A DNA stretch of 64,000 bases from Dacryopinax spathularia (GCA_037974965.1 JBBPFI010000004.1:1178001-1242000); one strand, 5' to 3'; shown: positions 1 to 11,535, counted from the stretch's first letter. The notes: a model not told the origin generated them from the sequence alone. Translations and numbers: made by a program.

Positions 1-3000
1 CGAGGCTACGCTGGCTGTTCATTGTCGATGACCTGCTCAATGCCCCTCCAACCACCTGCTCGCGACGAGACTGTCCGGCTTGCTCGAAATGCGCCACCTT
101 TTCGCGGACGGACATGGACATGGTCGATGACGTCGACGAAGCGGGCGAGACGGCTGTATACTCCCCCCTCTGGGCCAGAGCAGGAGCGGGAGGAGGGACC
201 TTGCGCAACATCGGCGGTGAGAACGTCAGTGGAGAGCTGGTGATCCTAGGCGGTGGAACGAGCGGTGACAAGGCGGAGAATGACAGGCGGGAGGAAGCGA
301 GGCTGGCGGCGGGCGACGCGCCGGGCGGGATTGCTGGGAGAGGACGAGAGCGGCCTAAGCCGGCTTTGACAGATGGGAGCGATGCAATGGAGCTAGCTGA
401 GGAGGCGGAGGAGGACGCGCTGTCCTTCCTCTCGAGGCTGGAGAAGGAAGCGGCGCTGCTCTCGGAGGAAGCGCTGTTCTGCCTTGATGGCGGGTCTGGC
501 AGTATACGAGATGCACGTAAGCCCAATTCGAGCGAAGCGCGCTGGCTCGCATCCAGCGGGGGAGGGGACGGAAAGTCTACAAGCGGGGAAAGGGAAGAGA
601 CCTTCGACGACGCCGGCGTCCCCTGAGGCTGCTTCTCTTCCTGCTGGAGCTGCTCCGCTCGCCGCTGCTTGCGTTGGAGGGAGAGCATGCTCGATATCCG
701 GACTTGCTCATGCCAGTCAATATCGCCTATGATCATCCGCTCCTCGCGTTCTTGTCGTTCCTGCCTCTCTTGCGGGCTTTCGTCCGCGTATGCGTCGTCC
801 GTTGGCTGGGAGCGGTCGGAGAGTTGGACACGAGGTACTTGAGGGAGGCTCTCGCCCCTCCTCGGACGATCGCTGACCATCGACTCGGCGGCAGAGATGA
901 CGCTTCTCCTCTCTTCTCCCTTCTCCCTTTCCTTGCCATTTGGGAGCCTCGAGTGGCTAGAGTGGGTGATCGGGTCGTCCTCCTCCCTACCGCGCACAGA
1001 CCTCCTAGCCTCAGACTCCGACACACTCCCCTCCCTCGGAGGAGGATGCATAATCTCCATCAACCTCTGCTCCCTCTCCCTCCTCCCAACCTCAGCCTCA
1101 GCCTCAGCCTCACTCTCCATCTCCGCACCCTCTTGCACCCTCAGTCTGCCCATGTCGCTCGCTTGCGCAGGTGCAGGTACGAACCCCAACGCGCCAAGAT
1201 CTAGTCCGAGACCCTGGCCTATGCTCGCTGCCGCTGCCCAGCTATCCCTCAACATCCCCCCTCCCGTCCCTTCCTTCCCCAACCCCAACCCCGGCCCAGG
1301 CCCAGCTCCGACGGCAGCGCCCAAGTGGTGCATAACCAACTCCGGCGTCACCTCCAAGCTAGGCGGCACGCTCTCCGGCAGCGAACTGACGACCCTCATC
1401 CCCGGGGGCGGGTCGAGCGAAACACCTCCCACTAACCATACCGGTATCTCCACACACACTTCCCCTCCCCCTCCCGCTCCGACGAGGTCACCAAGCCCCG
1501 CCAGCCCCGGTGCAGAACAAGACACTGTCACCCGCAGCCGGTAGCTCATTTCCAGCAGCTTTCCTCGGCGCAGGCTGACTTCTTCTTCCGGTACGGCGAG
1601 CGAGTAGGAAACGCTCTCCATACAGCCCGGGTCGACGCCCAGCCACCAGCCTTTTGCCGATGCATGCGGTTTGTCTTGCTGCGCTTTCGACCCCGAGGTG
1701 AGGAGTGAGGAGGAAACGACCTTCTGGATCTTCTGCGTCCCCGGACCAGGTGTATCATCCTCCGAGCTGCTTGATGTATCCAGCGCTCCCGGGGCGGAGC
1801 TGGAGCTGGAGGAGTTGGGCCGGAAAGCGGTCACGTACCGCACAAGGCTGAGTTCCAAGCTGCGAACTTTACGCGATGTGCCGTTCGAGATCTCTAGACT
1901 TGTCCAGATCCGGCCGGGGGAGACGTATATCCCTCTCTCCAAACTTGTCCTAACCTTCAGAACGCCCTTCCCCCCGCTCTTCGCCTGACCTGCGTCAGAG
2001 GGGGCGTAGAGGGAAGAAGTCGAGTTCGGGCGGAAGCGGGAAGGCGTACTGCAGCCCGTGGCCGTTAGTGGGTTCCGAAGGGGGGCCAGGACCATCTGGG
2101 ACGGCGGGAGGATAGGCCAGAGCTCGACGGGTCTGAAGAAATGGGCGATGCTGGTTTCTTCTTTTCCCTTTTCGGTCGTGTACTTCAGTTTGAGCGAGCT
2201 GGGAGAGCCGTGGCGTTAGCATATGTTTAGGGACCGACGGAGGGAGGGAAGGGAGCGGACCTGATGACGATATACCTCACCCCGCCCAACCTCGTCCTCA
2301 CACATCCTCTCGCCCCGCCTCCAACAGGTAAACGCAGATCAAACGGAAGCCTATGCGTCCCTTCCCTCGCCAGAGCATAGCCGTCCTCATTCTTCTGAGC
2401 CCCCTCCTCATCCGGGTTGGTGAACAACGCCGAGTAACGCGGGACGGCTCTCTCCATAGGCATCGCAAACTGGTAAAAGACCTCTCTTTCGCTCCCCTTG
2501 CCCGCGGCCATCCCGGATCCTGAGGCTCCAGCAAGCTCCTCAAATCCGACGACTCTTAACTTCCCTCCGCCTACCCTGATGTCTGGGGAACGGACGCAGA
2601 CTTCTAGTAGGCCTTGTAGGGAGGCGCCTTCTACTACTAGGGCGGACTGGAGCCTAAGGTCGAGGGAGACCAGGGCGCGGGGTTTGGCCTGCTCAAGGGG
2701 CACACCAGCCGGCTTCGGTTGACTGTCCCTGCCCGTCGTTCCGCTGGTTGGAGAGGCATTGCCGGCTTCGGGCAGAGGTTGGCCGTGCGACCCAATCGCG
2801 TACTCCGGCTGGGACAGCGAGCGAGGCAGCGACGGAAGAGTCTGAGACCTTCGGCGGAGTTTGCCGGCTTTTCCCTGTCCTAAGAGGACCTCCAGCTCGC
2901 CAGGACGAGGAGAGTGGGCGAGGAGCGTGGGCTGGCGTTCGAGGGCTTGTCTCTTCGTAGATGTTGGGGCGAGGAGAGATGCCCTTAGGTCGGAAGGCGA

Positions 3001-3357
3001 TGGGCAAGACTGGGAGGGCGAGAGTTGCAGCAGGTTGGCCGTACGATCCGCTTCTGGCAGTCCTTCTCTCGCCCTCCTGCTCCGCCGCAGAGGATCACCA
3101 GCCTCACCAGCCAAGCTCTCCCTCAGCCTCCTCGAGCTCGACGTAGAAGCCGAAAACCCGCTCGACCCTCCTCTCGCATGTTTTGGCCTTCTCTTCAACT
3201 CGGCTGGTGGAGCTGGAGCTGAGAGGGATATCCCTAGCCCGATACCGGCACATTGGGAGGCGGCGAGGGATTCTTCTGTTGGGAGGGCGGAGATGGAGGG
3301 ATAGGAGATATCGAGTGGGAGGGAGGGTTGGGAGTGGGAGCGCGCGCGGGTTGACAT
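1..3357 (-). CDS. Arrestin-like trafficking adaptor, 3' end beyond the left edge
   Basis: Two exons are visible: 3357-2261 and 2198 running off the window at 1. The intron (2199-2260) has a gtccgc donor, a gctaac branch site and a cag acceptor. The first ~220 residues are Ser/Arg-rich and disordered. An arrestin N-fold follows (about 225-400, including SLDLRLQSALVVEG and THRLPFDLRLPVG), then an arrestin C-fold (about 435-600, including GVLKVRTSLERGIYV, SLELSLVRYVTAF and KGWWLGVDPG). A long Ser/Glu/Gln-rich tail follows. Fungal arrestin-related proteins recruit Rsp5-type ubiquitin ligases to plasma-membrane cargo. I saw no PPxY motif in the part present, so that role is inferred from the family. 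The ATG at 3357 is the first in frame. It is divergent from the next gene. Confidence 0.8.
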
Positions 3358-4030
3358 CGCTGTGCACCTCTCGTTGAGCAGAGTGGCGGATGGTGAGAGA
3401 GAGAGAGAGGAAGGGGGGAACGGCGGAGTGAGGAAGGATACGGAGGGAGATGTGGCCTGTGACGCACAAGAAGAGGAGCCCGCTATCCAGAAGACGTTGA
3501 AGGTGTGCGGAGCCGTAGAAGTTTGCGGATTAGTTAGCCCCCTATGAGCGTATGAGGTCGGTATACCTCAGTTGCCCCTTCGTTCGGGTGAGGGGTGAGG
3601 TAACGCATACAGCGGGTGGGATCAGATGCGCCGGAGTTGGTGGGGACGAACCGACAGGCGACGGCGCCAAGCCCATTTGATTCACCTTTCCGATCGCTTT
3701 GGCTCCCTCCTCCTTCTGCGCCCTCTTAGATTGGCAAGACATGATACAGAGTGAATCACAGCGATCAGGTTGCTGAAGACGACGATGAGCCTGGGTGAGA
3801 CGTCGTGGACGCCTCCTTGCCTCAGGGACCGCAAGCGCGCAAGGCGCCAGACACCGACCGATCACGTGATTGACTTTCTTTTTCTCTGAAACCGATCGTG
3901 AGACTTGTGCATGGTCTCGCTGTTGGCAGGCAGTCTCCTCGTCGTCCGCAGCTTTCGACCACCATCCGCGTCGACTTACACTCGTTTATCACCTTCTTTG
4001 ACTCAGCCGTCCATCGCCTCTACCTGCAAT
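3358..4030. other. Divergent intergenic region
   Basis: This 673-bp spacer separates the arrestin gene (leftward) from the small membrane-protein gene (rightward). It has GA-rich runs near 3395-3420. I see no ORF with coding character and no clear TATA box. Confidence 0.5.
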
Positions 4031-4624
4031 ATGCGTCCAAAGCACCCAACTCTCACTCGCTCTGTCCTTCCCCTCACTCGCCCACATCCCCCAAGCACGA
4101 CCGACAAACCCAAACGCGCTCGCTCAAGCCGACGGACCAAACTCTCACTCATTACCTTCGTTTCCCTAATCTCGCTGTTCGTTCTCGCACGCTACTACAT
4201 TTCGCCAATGGTGCTTAAGCATCCGATTCTGCGAGCTGAGAAGGTGACGAGGACGCTCCCGGTTGGCGGGAACTGGCGACGCTTACGAGGACTCATACCG
4301 CGGCATGTTCTTATCCTGGAAGTCCCGGTTATGAGCACGGTATCCTCTTCCAGCTCCGAAGGAGCCACGATGCTCGCTCTTGAACCTACGGACGAGCATG
4401 CGGAGGTGGAGCTGTTTCTCGCTCCCGACGCGTTGGAGCAAGAACCCGGTATGACGCTCCAGGAGCTCCGAAAGTGGACCAAAGCATACATCCTCTCGGC
4501 CGAGAAGGAGCAGGCAAGGAAAGAGAAGAATGAAAAGCGAAAGCTGAAGGTCATCTCGCCCGGAAGGAAGAAGAAACACTCCGCAGGGCGGAAGAGAGTC
4601 AGAGGACTAGCGAACCAGGATTAA
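4031..4624 (+). CDS. Small single-pass membrane protein, unknown function
   Basis: Single-exon gene of 197 residues. I chose the ATG at 4031 because the frame further upstream opens only at a non-ATG codon. The N-terminus is basic and Pro/Thr-rich (about 1-36, with PKRARSSRRTK), followed by one hydrophobic segment at about 37-56 (SLITFVSLISLFVLARYYI). The positive-inside rule suggests a type II orientation with a cytosolic N-terminus. The rest contains an acidic stretch (LEPTDEHAEVELF) and a strongly basic Lys/Arg tail (about 160-197). I recognise no family. The gene lies head to head with the arrestin gene and tail to tail with DCN1. Confidence 0.55.
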   Translation: MRPKHPTLTRSVLPLTRPHPPSTTDKPKRARSSRRTKLSLITFVSLISLFVLARYYISPMVLKHPILRAEKVTRTLPVGGNWRRLRGLIPRHVLILEVPVMSTVSSSSSEGATMLALEPTDEHAEVELFLAPDALEQEPGMTLQELRKWTKAYILSAEKEQARKEKNEKRKLKVISPGRKKKHSAGRKRVRGLANQD

Positions 4625-4787
4625 CCTCCCAACCTGCCACAACTTGTATCCGTTCGTTTCCTGTCCTTCTTCCACAGAGCAGTAGACCAGTATCGCACAG
4701 CATGTACATGTCCTCATTAGCATTATGGGCTTACAATCTAGCTTTAACAGAGCGGAAGCAGGGTGCGTGACGTCGTGCCTGTGCAGC

Positions 4788-6329
4788 CTAGCACATCACT
4801 GTGTCGGTGGGCTGGGCCCGCTTCCATATAACGAACTCGTCGAACAAGGTTGGCCACGCCTGTCAACACTAGTTAGCAACATTCTCCTGAGCGAGAGGGG
4901 AGGAGACGCACATCCTCCTCCTTATATCCTTCCAAGTCCTCTTTGACCGTACAACAGAAATCGAACATCTTCGTTTTCCTCTCATAAGCTCCCAAATCAG
5001 ACCAACAAAGAAAGAAAGAGAGACGTACCATAGCCCAATGATCCTTCGTCAGACTCTTATACCCCGCACAGTGAGCCTTCTCCCGGATATATGCGCATAT
5101 ATCGTTCGCTAGTGGAAAAGCGCGGGCTAGGGTGAGGTCCAGGAGGGCAAGGGCAGTCTCGATCTCGAGTACGCGCTGATCCCTGCATATCTGCGTGTGA
5201 GCTGCGGATCGGGAAGGACGTGGGGGTCATGAACGTACCCGCGAGCGAAGTCGAATAGGAATTTATGCAACTCCTTTTGGGCGGACTGGACGTTGGCGGC
5301 GTAGGCGGCTAGCTTGAGGGCGATGTATTCCGGTACGTCTTTCTTCCCCTTCCGATGAGGAATACCGTACAGCACGCGCTCGAGCTCAGTCATCGCCAGC
5401 TTCAGCATAGTCGTCGTATCCACCCTAACATCCATTGATCAGTATTCATGCACAAGCCCATGGAGAAGGGAGAGACGACCCACTCCCACGCCCCCAATCC
5501 TCTCATAAACTCCTCCTTCCCAAACACGCCCATCCGCCTTGCGCCCAACTGCCAAGCAAGCAAAACAGGCAAAACGCCCTCCATCGGCATATCCACATCC
5601 TCGCACAGGCGGACAATCCCCTCGGTGTTGATTATTGAGGGGTCGGACGGGTCGGCGTAGATGTTGTAGAGGGCGAGGAGGCGGTCCCGGGAGTAGGGCT
5701 GGGAAGTGTACTGGATGGTTGTGAAAGCGGGTCGGGAGGGGGTAGATGTATGCGCTACCTTTTGATCCCCTTCCTTAGGTTTCTGAAGAGGTGGGGCCGC
5801 TTCGACAACGAGCACCATGCTCTGCGATCCCCCGTCCTTGCCCCTCCTGCCCGCCTTCGAACCATTAACCAGCTTCGCATCTCTGGCCAGAGCAACGCTT
5901 TCGTCGATGACCATCCTACTCAACTCCTCCGTCGTACCCCCCGTACCCGTACGCGCATTCACACTCCCACCCCTACCCCCTTCCCTAGCACTAGGACCGC
6001 CGTTCAGCCCAATAGGCGCCTCCTTGGTCCCCTCCTTCCCCTTCTCAAAACGCGGCTTCTTGCCTCTTTGCCTCTGTCCTTCGTCCTCCCGCGCAGGCTC
6101 AGCCTTCCGACTTTGAGAAGTCCGGGTGGACCGTCTAGGCTGAGCATCCTCCACCTCGCGGGCTTGCTGGGCTTTGGCACTGCTCCGAGTTGTACGGCCC
6201 GACTTTACAGGCTCGGGGGGAGGAGGAGGGTCGTCCAGCGTATGAGTGCGTTTCCGCTGTACGCAGCAGCTTAGAGGCCAAAAGAGCGTGTACATGTCGG
6301 GGAGAGGGTAGGCGTACCTTGATTGGCAT
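4788..6329 (-). CDS. DCN1: DCN1-like cullin neddylation E3 (PONY domain)
   Basis: Six exons: 6329-6318, 6256-5484, 5424-5239, 5182-5029, 4968-4912, 4859-4788. The phases all close and give 417 residues. The start is a 12-nt exon (MPIK) joined to RKRTHTLDD; the longer frame running into the intron is an artefact. The first ~190 residues are a charged, low-complexity extension. The potentiating-neddylation domain follows (about 190-410: YSRDRLLALYNIYAD, VLPVLLAWQLGARRMGVF, HKFLFDFARGDQR, TKDHWAMMFDF, AWPTLFDEFVIW). DCN1 proteins bind cullins and the Nedd8 E2 Ubc12 and stimulate neddylation of SCF-type ligases. I see no UBA domain, so this resembles the DCUN1D4/5 type with a long head. It is divergent from CIA2. 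Confidence 0.9.
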
Positions 6330-7060
6330 CCCTCCTACTAGTTGGAGCGGACGGTCGTCAGGCCGGCTGGTGAAGGTACAGCCGTGCACAGCTGGAAGAT
6401 GCGATGGGCAGATCGATGCTAGAAGGCTGTAGAGAAGGGAGGGTGGGATGACAGGTGATGGGAGGCGATGGGAGGTCGGTGGTAGGTTTATCACGTGCTG
6501 ATTGTGATTGGATTCGGTGTAAGGGAGGTTGATGCTGTTGGGTGTGTGGATGTGGTGACGGTGACTCGTTGGGATTTGGACCGCCTCGTTTGCCATGGCT
6601 TCTACATGAGGCCTTTGCGTCCCGTCAGAGCAAGCATCCGGGGTGGGTATCGGAATTGTAATCCATTTATCTGACTAGCTGTACAAACAATATTCTAACT
6701 ATACAATATTAGACCATTGAACAATATTAATATGCACAATCTCAACGACTTACTTATTACCCATCGCAAAAATCCCAGTCACGGCCATAATTCCAAGCGC
6801 GTCACCAGCAGGCACTCCTCACGGCCAAAAGCCTAATAAACCCAGCCGGACTCAAAGGACCCTTATTGGCAGCTTCGACCAATCGGCTTCGAGCTCCTTC
6901 GAGCGCCTAAAGAGTAGTCAGCACTCCACTTCATTCACCAGCTTCACCAGCAGCACTCTGCAGCTCTCCCTATCCAGCTTTCCTCTACCGCCCGCAACTA
7001 CCTCCCAGCCCTCTCTCTACCTTCCTCTCTGACACAACTGCCCATAAACAAGCCACAATT
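6330..7060. other. Divergent DCN1/CIA2 promoter region
   Basis: A 731-bp spacer between two divergent start codons. A pronounced AT-rich block at about 6655-6760 contains repeated caatatta/acaatatt words. Nearer CIA2 it is pyrimidine-rich (6930-7040), as is common for 5' leaders in this group. No coding ORF is seen. Confidence 0.5.
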
Positions 7061-7893
7061 ATGGCCACAATAACAGAGATATACAACGCCAACCCGATAA
7101 TCCACGCCCCCTCCACCCACACCTCCCGCCAAAAGCCCATCCGGCACGAGACTCGCTATCTCTGGAGCTCAGATCCAGAAGTCTCGCGTCCCCCTCTCCC
7201 GCTCTCCGCTCTGTCAGTAGCAGCGTCTCTGGATGCCGCTGAGGCGTCTAGCAGTGGGGATGAGGAGGATGGGGATGGCGAGGAGGGGGAGGGGGAGGGG
7301 GAGGAGATCGATAATATCGAGATTTTCGGTATGTCCCCCTTTGGCGTCCACGATAGTGCGAGCACAGCAGAGGAGAGGCGGATCTGACGAGTTCCCCAGA
7401 GCTCCTGAGGGGGATATACGACCCCGAACACCCCCTAACACTCGAACAGCTCCAAGTCGTCAACCCCGATCATATCCGCATAACCCCACCTCCCAGCCCA
7501 ACCGCAGGAGCGCAGACCTCGCGCGTGCTGGTGGAATTTACACCGACCGTGCCGCACTGCGGGATGTCGACTATTATTGGCCTTTCTATGCGGGTGAGGC
7601 TGATGAGGGCGTTGCCGGAGAGGATGAAGGTCGACATTAGGGTCAGGCCGGGGACGCATCAGAGTGAGAATGCCTGTGCGTACATCTTGCTTCTTTTTGT
7701 CCTTACATCTTGTGCTTCTCTTTGTCTTGCTTCGGCGGGGAGGAGCATGGGGGTATGAGAGCAAGGAGCTGACTTCTGCGCAGTGAACAAACAGCTGAAC
7801 GATAAGGAACGGGTTGCTGCGGCGCTGGAGAACAGTGCCCTGCTCGAGGTGGTGGAGAAGTGCCTGGCGGGGGAACAGCCCACGCTCGTCTGA
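7061..7893 (+). CDS. CIA2: CIA2/FAM96-type cytosolic Fe-S assembly factor (MIP18/DUF59)
   Basis: Three exons, 7061-7328, 7400-7675 and 7784-7893, encode 217 residues. The N-terminus has the family signature [10 protein letters not shown]. An acidic insert ([17 protein letters not shown]) precedes the DUF59 core: [40 protein letters not shown] (containing the conserved reactive Cys), [20 protein letters not shown] and [14 protein letters not shown]2 works with CIA1 and MMS19 to hand 4Fe-4S clusters to nuclear and cytosolic apoproteins such as DNA polymerases and helicases. Exon 2 begins exactly at the [12 protein letters not shown] block, which supports the splice choice. Length is normal apart from the acidic insert. 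Confidence 0.93.
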
Positions 7894-8298
7894 TCACCTA
7901 TGCGGCCGTCCTAGGCCACACCAAGCCGGGTTGCGCTGCGCTACCAAGTGCGAGTCCGGAGCAGATACTGGTGGCCGGATCCCTTCAGGTTGGGTACTGT
8001 ACGATTGATGTATGCGCCTCATCCTCCAGATGAGGATAGGTGGAGGGGGTTGAGGAATGGGGGAGTGTTGTTTTTGTTGTCGGACTGCCGAAGATGGGGA
8101 CCAATGTACTGGATTGGATTGTAGACAAACTCAAAGGAGCGCATATATCTCGCTGGGGAATAATTACATGTATCAAGATCTCACCCAAAGCAATACAAAG
8201 AGTCCGTGCATCTAGCACACGCGCGCCAAAACCCCACACTCAACGCAAACACATCCACTCGACACTTGGCCGGGGCCGGTGCGAAAAAGAGCGGCCGG
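7894..8298. other. Convergent 3' region
   Basis: A 405-bp spacer between the stop codons of CIA2 (rightward) and the DUF7330-like gene (leftward). Probably both 3' UTRs. I see nothing else in it. Confidence 0.5.
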
Positions 8299-8948
8299 TC
8301 AAAAGCAGAACCATTTCCCCACTCCGCACCCTCCCTGCGCCCTTATCTGATCGCCTTCCTGTTCTTTGCTCTGCTCCTCATCGGAGTCAGAACCCCTCCC
8401 CTCATCCCAAAACCCCACCCAAACAGTCCCATTAACGCTCCCCCCACTCGCCCGATCCCCCATCCACTCCCCCACCTCCTCCTCTTCCTCCCCCCCTCCG
8501 ACCCAGTACCTCCTCACTCCCCCCTCAGTCTCCGAGATAAGCCTCGCATGGTCGGAGAGAAGTGGGGAGAGGTGGATGGAGCCGTTGGGGGAGGAGAGGG
8601 TCAGCGGGCCTTCGAATGAGTGGGGAAGGAGGAGGCGGAGGGTGCCGTTGTGCGTTTTTGTAAGGATGTGCAGGGGGGTGGGGTGCGTTCGTTCCGCCTG
8701 CGCGTGCACAAAGTGACATCAGCGACCACTTTCTCCTCAAGCAGGCAGGGAGGAAGGACGAGAGAAGCACAGGGGAGCGGAGAGAGAGGGTACTGTAGAG
8801 AGAGGAGGGAGAGGAGAGGAGACGCACCACTGCAAAGTTCACTAGGCCATTATGACTCACCCCCTCCAACACGCACCTCTTCCCCTCCCCCTTCACCCAC
8901 ACAGTCGCATCAATCGAACCATTATGACTCTCCAAACTCAGATTCTTC

Positions 8949-8979
<31 letters not shown>

Positions 8980-9193
8980 TGCCAGGAGGAGGCGAGGGGA
9001 GCGAGATATCGATAAGGTATTTCCCGTGAATGGGTGAGTTGGACTTGTGGATGTGGAGATGGTTTTGTGCGGGGAGGGAGGGGGGCTGCATGGACGGTGC
9101 GTTTGTGTTTGGGTGGGGGGAGTCAGAGTCGGCGGTGAGGGTGTAGGGGGGAGGTGGGATCGAGGTGGCTGATTTGTTGTCCGGGAGGATCAT
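8299..9193 (-). CDS. DUF7330-like protein
   Basis: Two exons, 9193-8828 and 8697-8299, encode 254 residues. The 130-bp intron has a gtgcgt donor and a gcgcag acceptor. The ATG at 9193 (MILPDNKSATSIPPPPYTL) is preferred over an upstream extension in the same frame that reads as untranslated low-complexity sequence. The body is a repeated beta pattern: HLHIHKSNSPIHGKYLIDIS, KNLSLESHNGSIDATVWV, LEGVSHNGLVNFAV, LHILTKTHNGTLRLLLP, GPLTLSSPNGSIHLSPLL. Each repeat ends in an (S/T)xNG(S/T) turn. This is the pattern I associate with the DUF7330 family of basidiomycetes, whose function is unknown. A GCC/GCG run (about 8948-8982) encodes an AGAGAG stretch. Confidence 0.7.
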
Positions 9194-9626
9194 CTTTGCT
9201 GTTTGTGGTCCTGGCTGGGGTGTTTCTAGGCGAATGCGGGGCGACGACGAGGAGGACAGCGAGCGGGGGAGAGGCGGCGAGGAGCAGGAAGGGAAAGCGA
9301 AGAGGGGTGGAAAGGGGATGGATGGTCGTCCTAACGAAGGAGGAACACGCAGGACCCAAGAGAGGGAGGAAAATGAGTCGACAACCCCAACCAGACAAGC
9401 AGATAACGCCCGCCCGTCCCGGTCGGGAAGCGAACAATGTCCTGATCGAAACGGGGGTGACGCGACGGATGACGACAACGGAGATTTACACCCCCGGGAC
9501 CTCAAAAGCGCTATCTTTGTCGACACGCTACGAAAACCACCCTCGCAGCAACCACCATCGCAGCACTCCCACAACGCCTCTCTGCAAGGTTAACAGAGCT
9601 CTGATAGAGCGGGCCGGCCCCGGTGG
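9194..9626. other. Upstream region of the DUF7330-like gene
   Basis: 433 bp of 5' flank for the leftward gene, open in several frames because of purine-rich sequence (about 9240-9370). The first TIR element begins just beyond it. Confidence 0.4.
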
Positions 9627-9635
9627 CCGATTACC
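9627..9635. repeat. Target-site duplication, left copy, TIR element 1
   Basis: CCGATTACC occurs immediately outside both ends of TIR element 1 (here and at 10118-10126). It is a perfect 9-bp direct repeat. Confidence 0.85.
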
Positions 9636-10117
9636 GAGCGAACGACTCCGATGCCCACATTTGACGCGAGTAATTGCTTGGATGCCCACGACCCTTAAAG
9701 TTGCTCCTATGCCCACGGCGAATAAAATTGTCTATGCCAGCATAAGACCCTTAGTTATTCTTTAAACACCTTCGAAAAACCAAACATAAACTGATTAACC
9801 TCTAAAATCCACTCAATAACATTATATTGACAGCATAGCCACGGTTTTGGTTAAAACTATGCCCTCCCTTGACATACTAAAATTTTGGGTCTGGGGATAA
9901 AACTTATTTGTGGGACTCGGGGCCATATGCTTCAATTATTAAACATATATTTTCAATCCCAGACAGTAACATGCTTGGCTCAAACTCTCTTTTAGGGGAT
10001 AGAAAAGAGAACTTAAATTAATTTACCACGCGCGACGCGTCGTTCTGTGGGCATCCGAGTCTGCGTGGGCATCCGAGCCCATCTCGCGCCAAACGTGGGC
10101 ATCCGAGTCGTTCGCTC
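9636..10117. mobile_element. TIR element 1, non-autonomous, Mutator-like size class
   Basis: This 482-bp element starts GAGCGAACGACTC and ends with the complement, GAGTCGTTCGCTC. The outer 35 bp match between ends at 32/35 positions. It is flanked by a perfect 9-bp target duplication. The interior is AT-rich and has no ORF of note. Both arms carry an iterated motif around GGATGCCCAC: about 9649, 9680 and 9707 in the left arm, and the reverse complement GTGGGCATCC three times in the right arm (10047-10103). Nine- to ten-bp duplications with iterated subterminal motifs suit Mutator-like elements. No transposase was seen to prove the superfamily. Confidence 0.85.
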
Positions 10118-10126
10118 CCGATTACC
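10118..10126. repeat. Target-site duplication, right copy, TIR element 1
   Basis: CCGATTACC, identical to 9627-9635. Confidence 0.85.
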
Positions 10127-10165
10127 ACACCTCCCCGTTGCTGCGAGGCTACTGCGCGCAACCAA

Positions 10166-10175
10166 CGATCGCGTC
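10166..10175. repeat. Target-site duplication, left copy, TIR element 2
   Basis: CGATCGCGTC, a perfect 10-bp repeat of 10724-10733, directly abutting the terminal GAAGT of TIR element 2. Confidence 0.85.
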
Positions 10176-10723
10176 GAAGTTTTTGCTCCGATACCCTTGC
10201 TCCCGAGGTTTATTGCTCGGATGCCCTTACTTCCGTCCATGTTGCTCGGATGCCCTTGACTCGCGCATTGTTTCAACAATAAGATAGTAAAAAAACAAAA
10301 ATATTGGGTGTCTAGTTAATAATCACCAATATCATGAATATCCATGCTGTCAAGTCGCTTTTCTCAAAGACGGGAAGTCCCTCTTTTCAATGGGGGTTAA
10401 GATCCAAACTAAGCATGATTTCGCTAAGTAAAATAAAATAAGCGCCACAGATGATATTAATAAGTCACCAATATCCATGGGTATGTCCCTTATTTTTCAA
10501 TTCAGAAAAACGCCATTTTTCAGGGGACTGCGGTACATTCTTAATGCCAGGGTTAATTGCATCCAATTTAAGCCTGCTTACTGCTATTATACAAGTGTTG
10601 TCCCTTATTTGACTGCCTTAATGTTGACCCAATTCGCGGGCAAGGGCATTCGAGCAATTTAGACGGAAGTAAGGGTATCCGAGCAATAAACCTCGGGAGG
10701 AAGGGCATCCGAGCAAATACTTC
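10176..10723. mobile_element. TIR element 2, non-autonomous, with long iterated arms
   Basis: This 548-bp element has inverted arms of about 90 bp that match at close to nine in ten positions by eye, beginning GAAGT and ending ACTTC. Each arm holds three copies of a TTGCTCGGATGCCCTT-like unit about 29-30 bp apart. The interior is AT-rich and non-coding. A 10-bp target duplication surrounds it. It lies only 48 bp from TIR element 1 and shares the ATGCCC core but not the flanking sequence, so it is a sister family rather than a copy. Confidence 0.87.
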
Positions 10724-10733
10724 CGATCGCGTC
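10724..10733. repeat. Target-site duplication, right copy, TIR element 2
   Basis: CGATCGCGTC, identical to 10166-10175. Confidence 0.85.
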
Positions 10734-11277
10734 AAAAGCGCCTGCGGTGCCTTGCGCAGCCCGATTGCGGAGAAACGGAGCGAGCGACTCGAGCTGCTGC
10801 GGGCTGAGCGCGTCGCCGAGAAACGAGGGTTCGGCACAGGCTGGTGAGCAGGGTTCTGTCGGGAATGCGGATGTTTAGGGGATCGGGCGAAGATCGGGCT
10901 CTTGGTCTTTGCGGAGAAGACGGATCTAACGTTCGACAGGATAGGGCGATGTAGCGTAGATGAAGGATTGTCAGCTCTTTAGTATGGATGGCGCTGATCA
11001 GTCGCTCAAAAGACAGTTCTTCACAGCTTATCATCACGTGACCCCTACCTTCCCGATTCCACTGCTTCTTTGCTTCTTTGCTTCTTCTGTCTGCCGAGGG
11101 AGCCTCCGACAACGAGCGTCAACCGGCCCTCTTCTTTGGTATCATGACGTCCACCAGCTCTTACTGTGTAGCAAGCATATGAAGGCGGTGAAGTACGGTA
11201 TGGTCCGGATTTAGGATGTAGTCTTCTGCGAAGATGGGCGGGTAGCGGATATTGCAGTCAGTCAATGCTTGGAGGGG
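10734..11277. other. Intergenic DNA
   Basis: GC-rich, then mixed sequence. Short frames are open on both strands but none shows a protein family or plausible splice sites. I see nothing functional until the TATA motif at 11278. Confidence 0.4.
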
Positions 11278-11284
11278 TATATAA
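11278..11284 (+). promoter_or_regulatory. TATA box candidate
   Basis: TATATAA, followed by CACTTAACACTTAACACTA and a CA-rich, pyrimidine-rich leader. It suggests rightward transcription into the small ORF at 11536. Confidence 0.45.
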
Positions 11285-11535
11285 CACTTAACACTTAACA
11301 CTAGTCCTCCAACATCCTGCCTGGAGTCAATTCAAGCCAAACCAACCCAACCCAAACCAAGTCAAACAACACTTCCCACCCAACCGCCTTCCAAACTCAA
11401 AGAATCACTCGAGTCGATCTCCTTCATCCCCCCCCACAGCCAACCGCTCGACCTCCTGATCGTCCTCCCTCCCACTCCCGCTCAACGCGTGCTGTACCGT
11501 CTGTTCTGTTGCATATCAAAGCAGTAACGAGGACG

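Noticed and set aside
8040-8619. Plus-strand ORFs over the DUF7330-like gene
   Set aside because: They are shadows of the minus-strand coding sequence.
9194-9574. N-terminal extension of the DUF7330-like protein
   Set aside because: The frame is open but Ser/Pro-rich without domain features; the ATG at 9193 gives a typical start, so the extension is probably leader.
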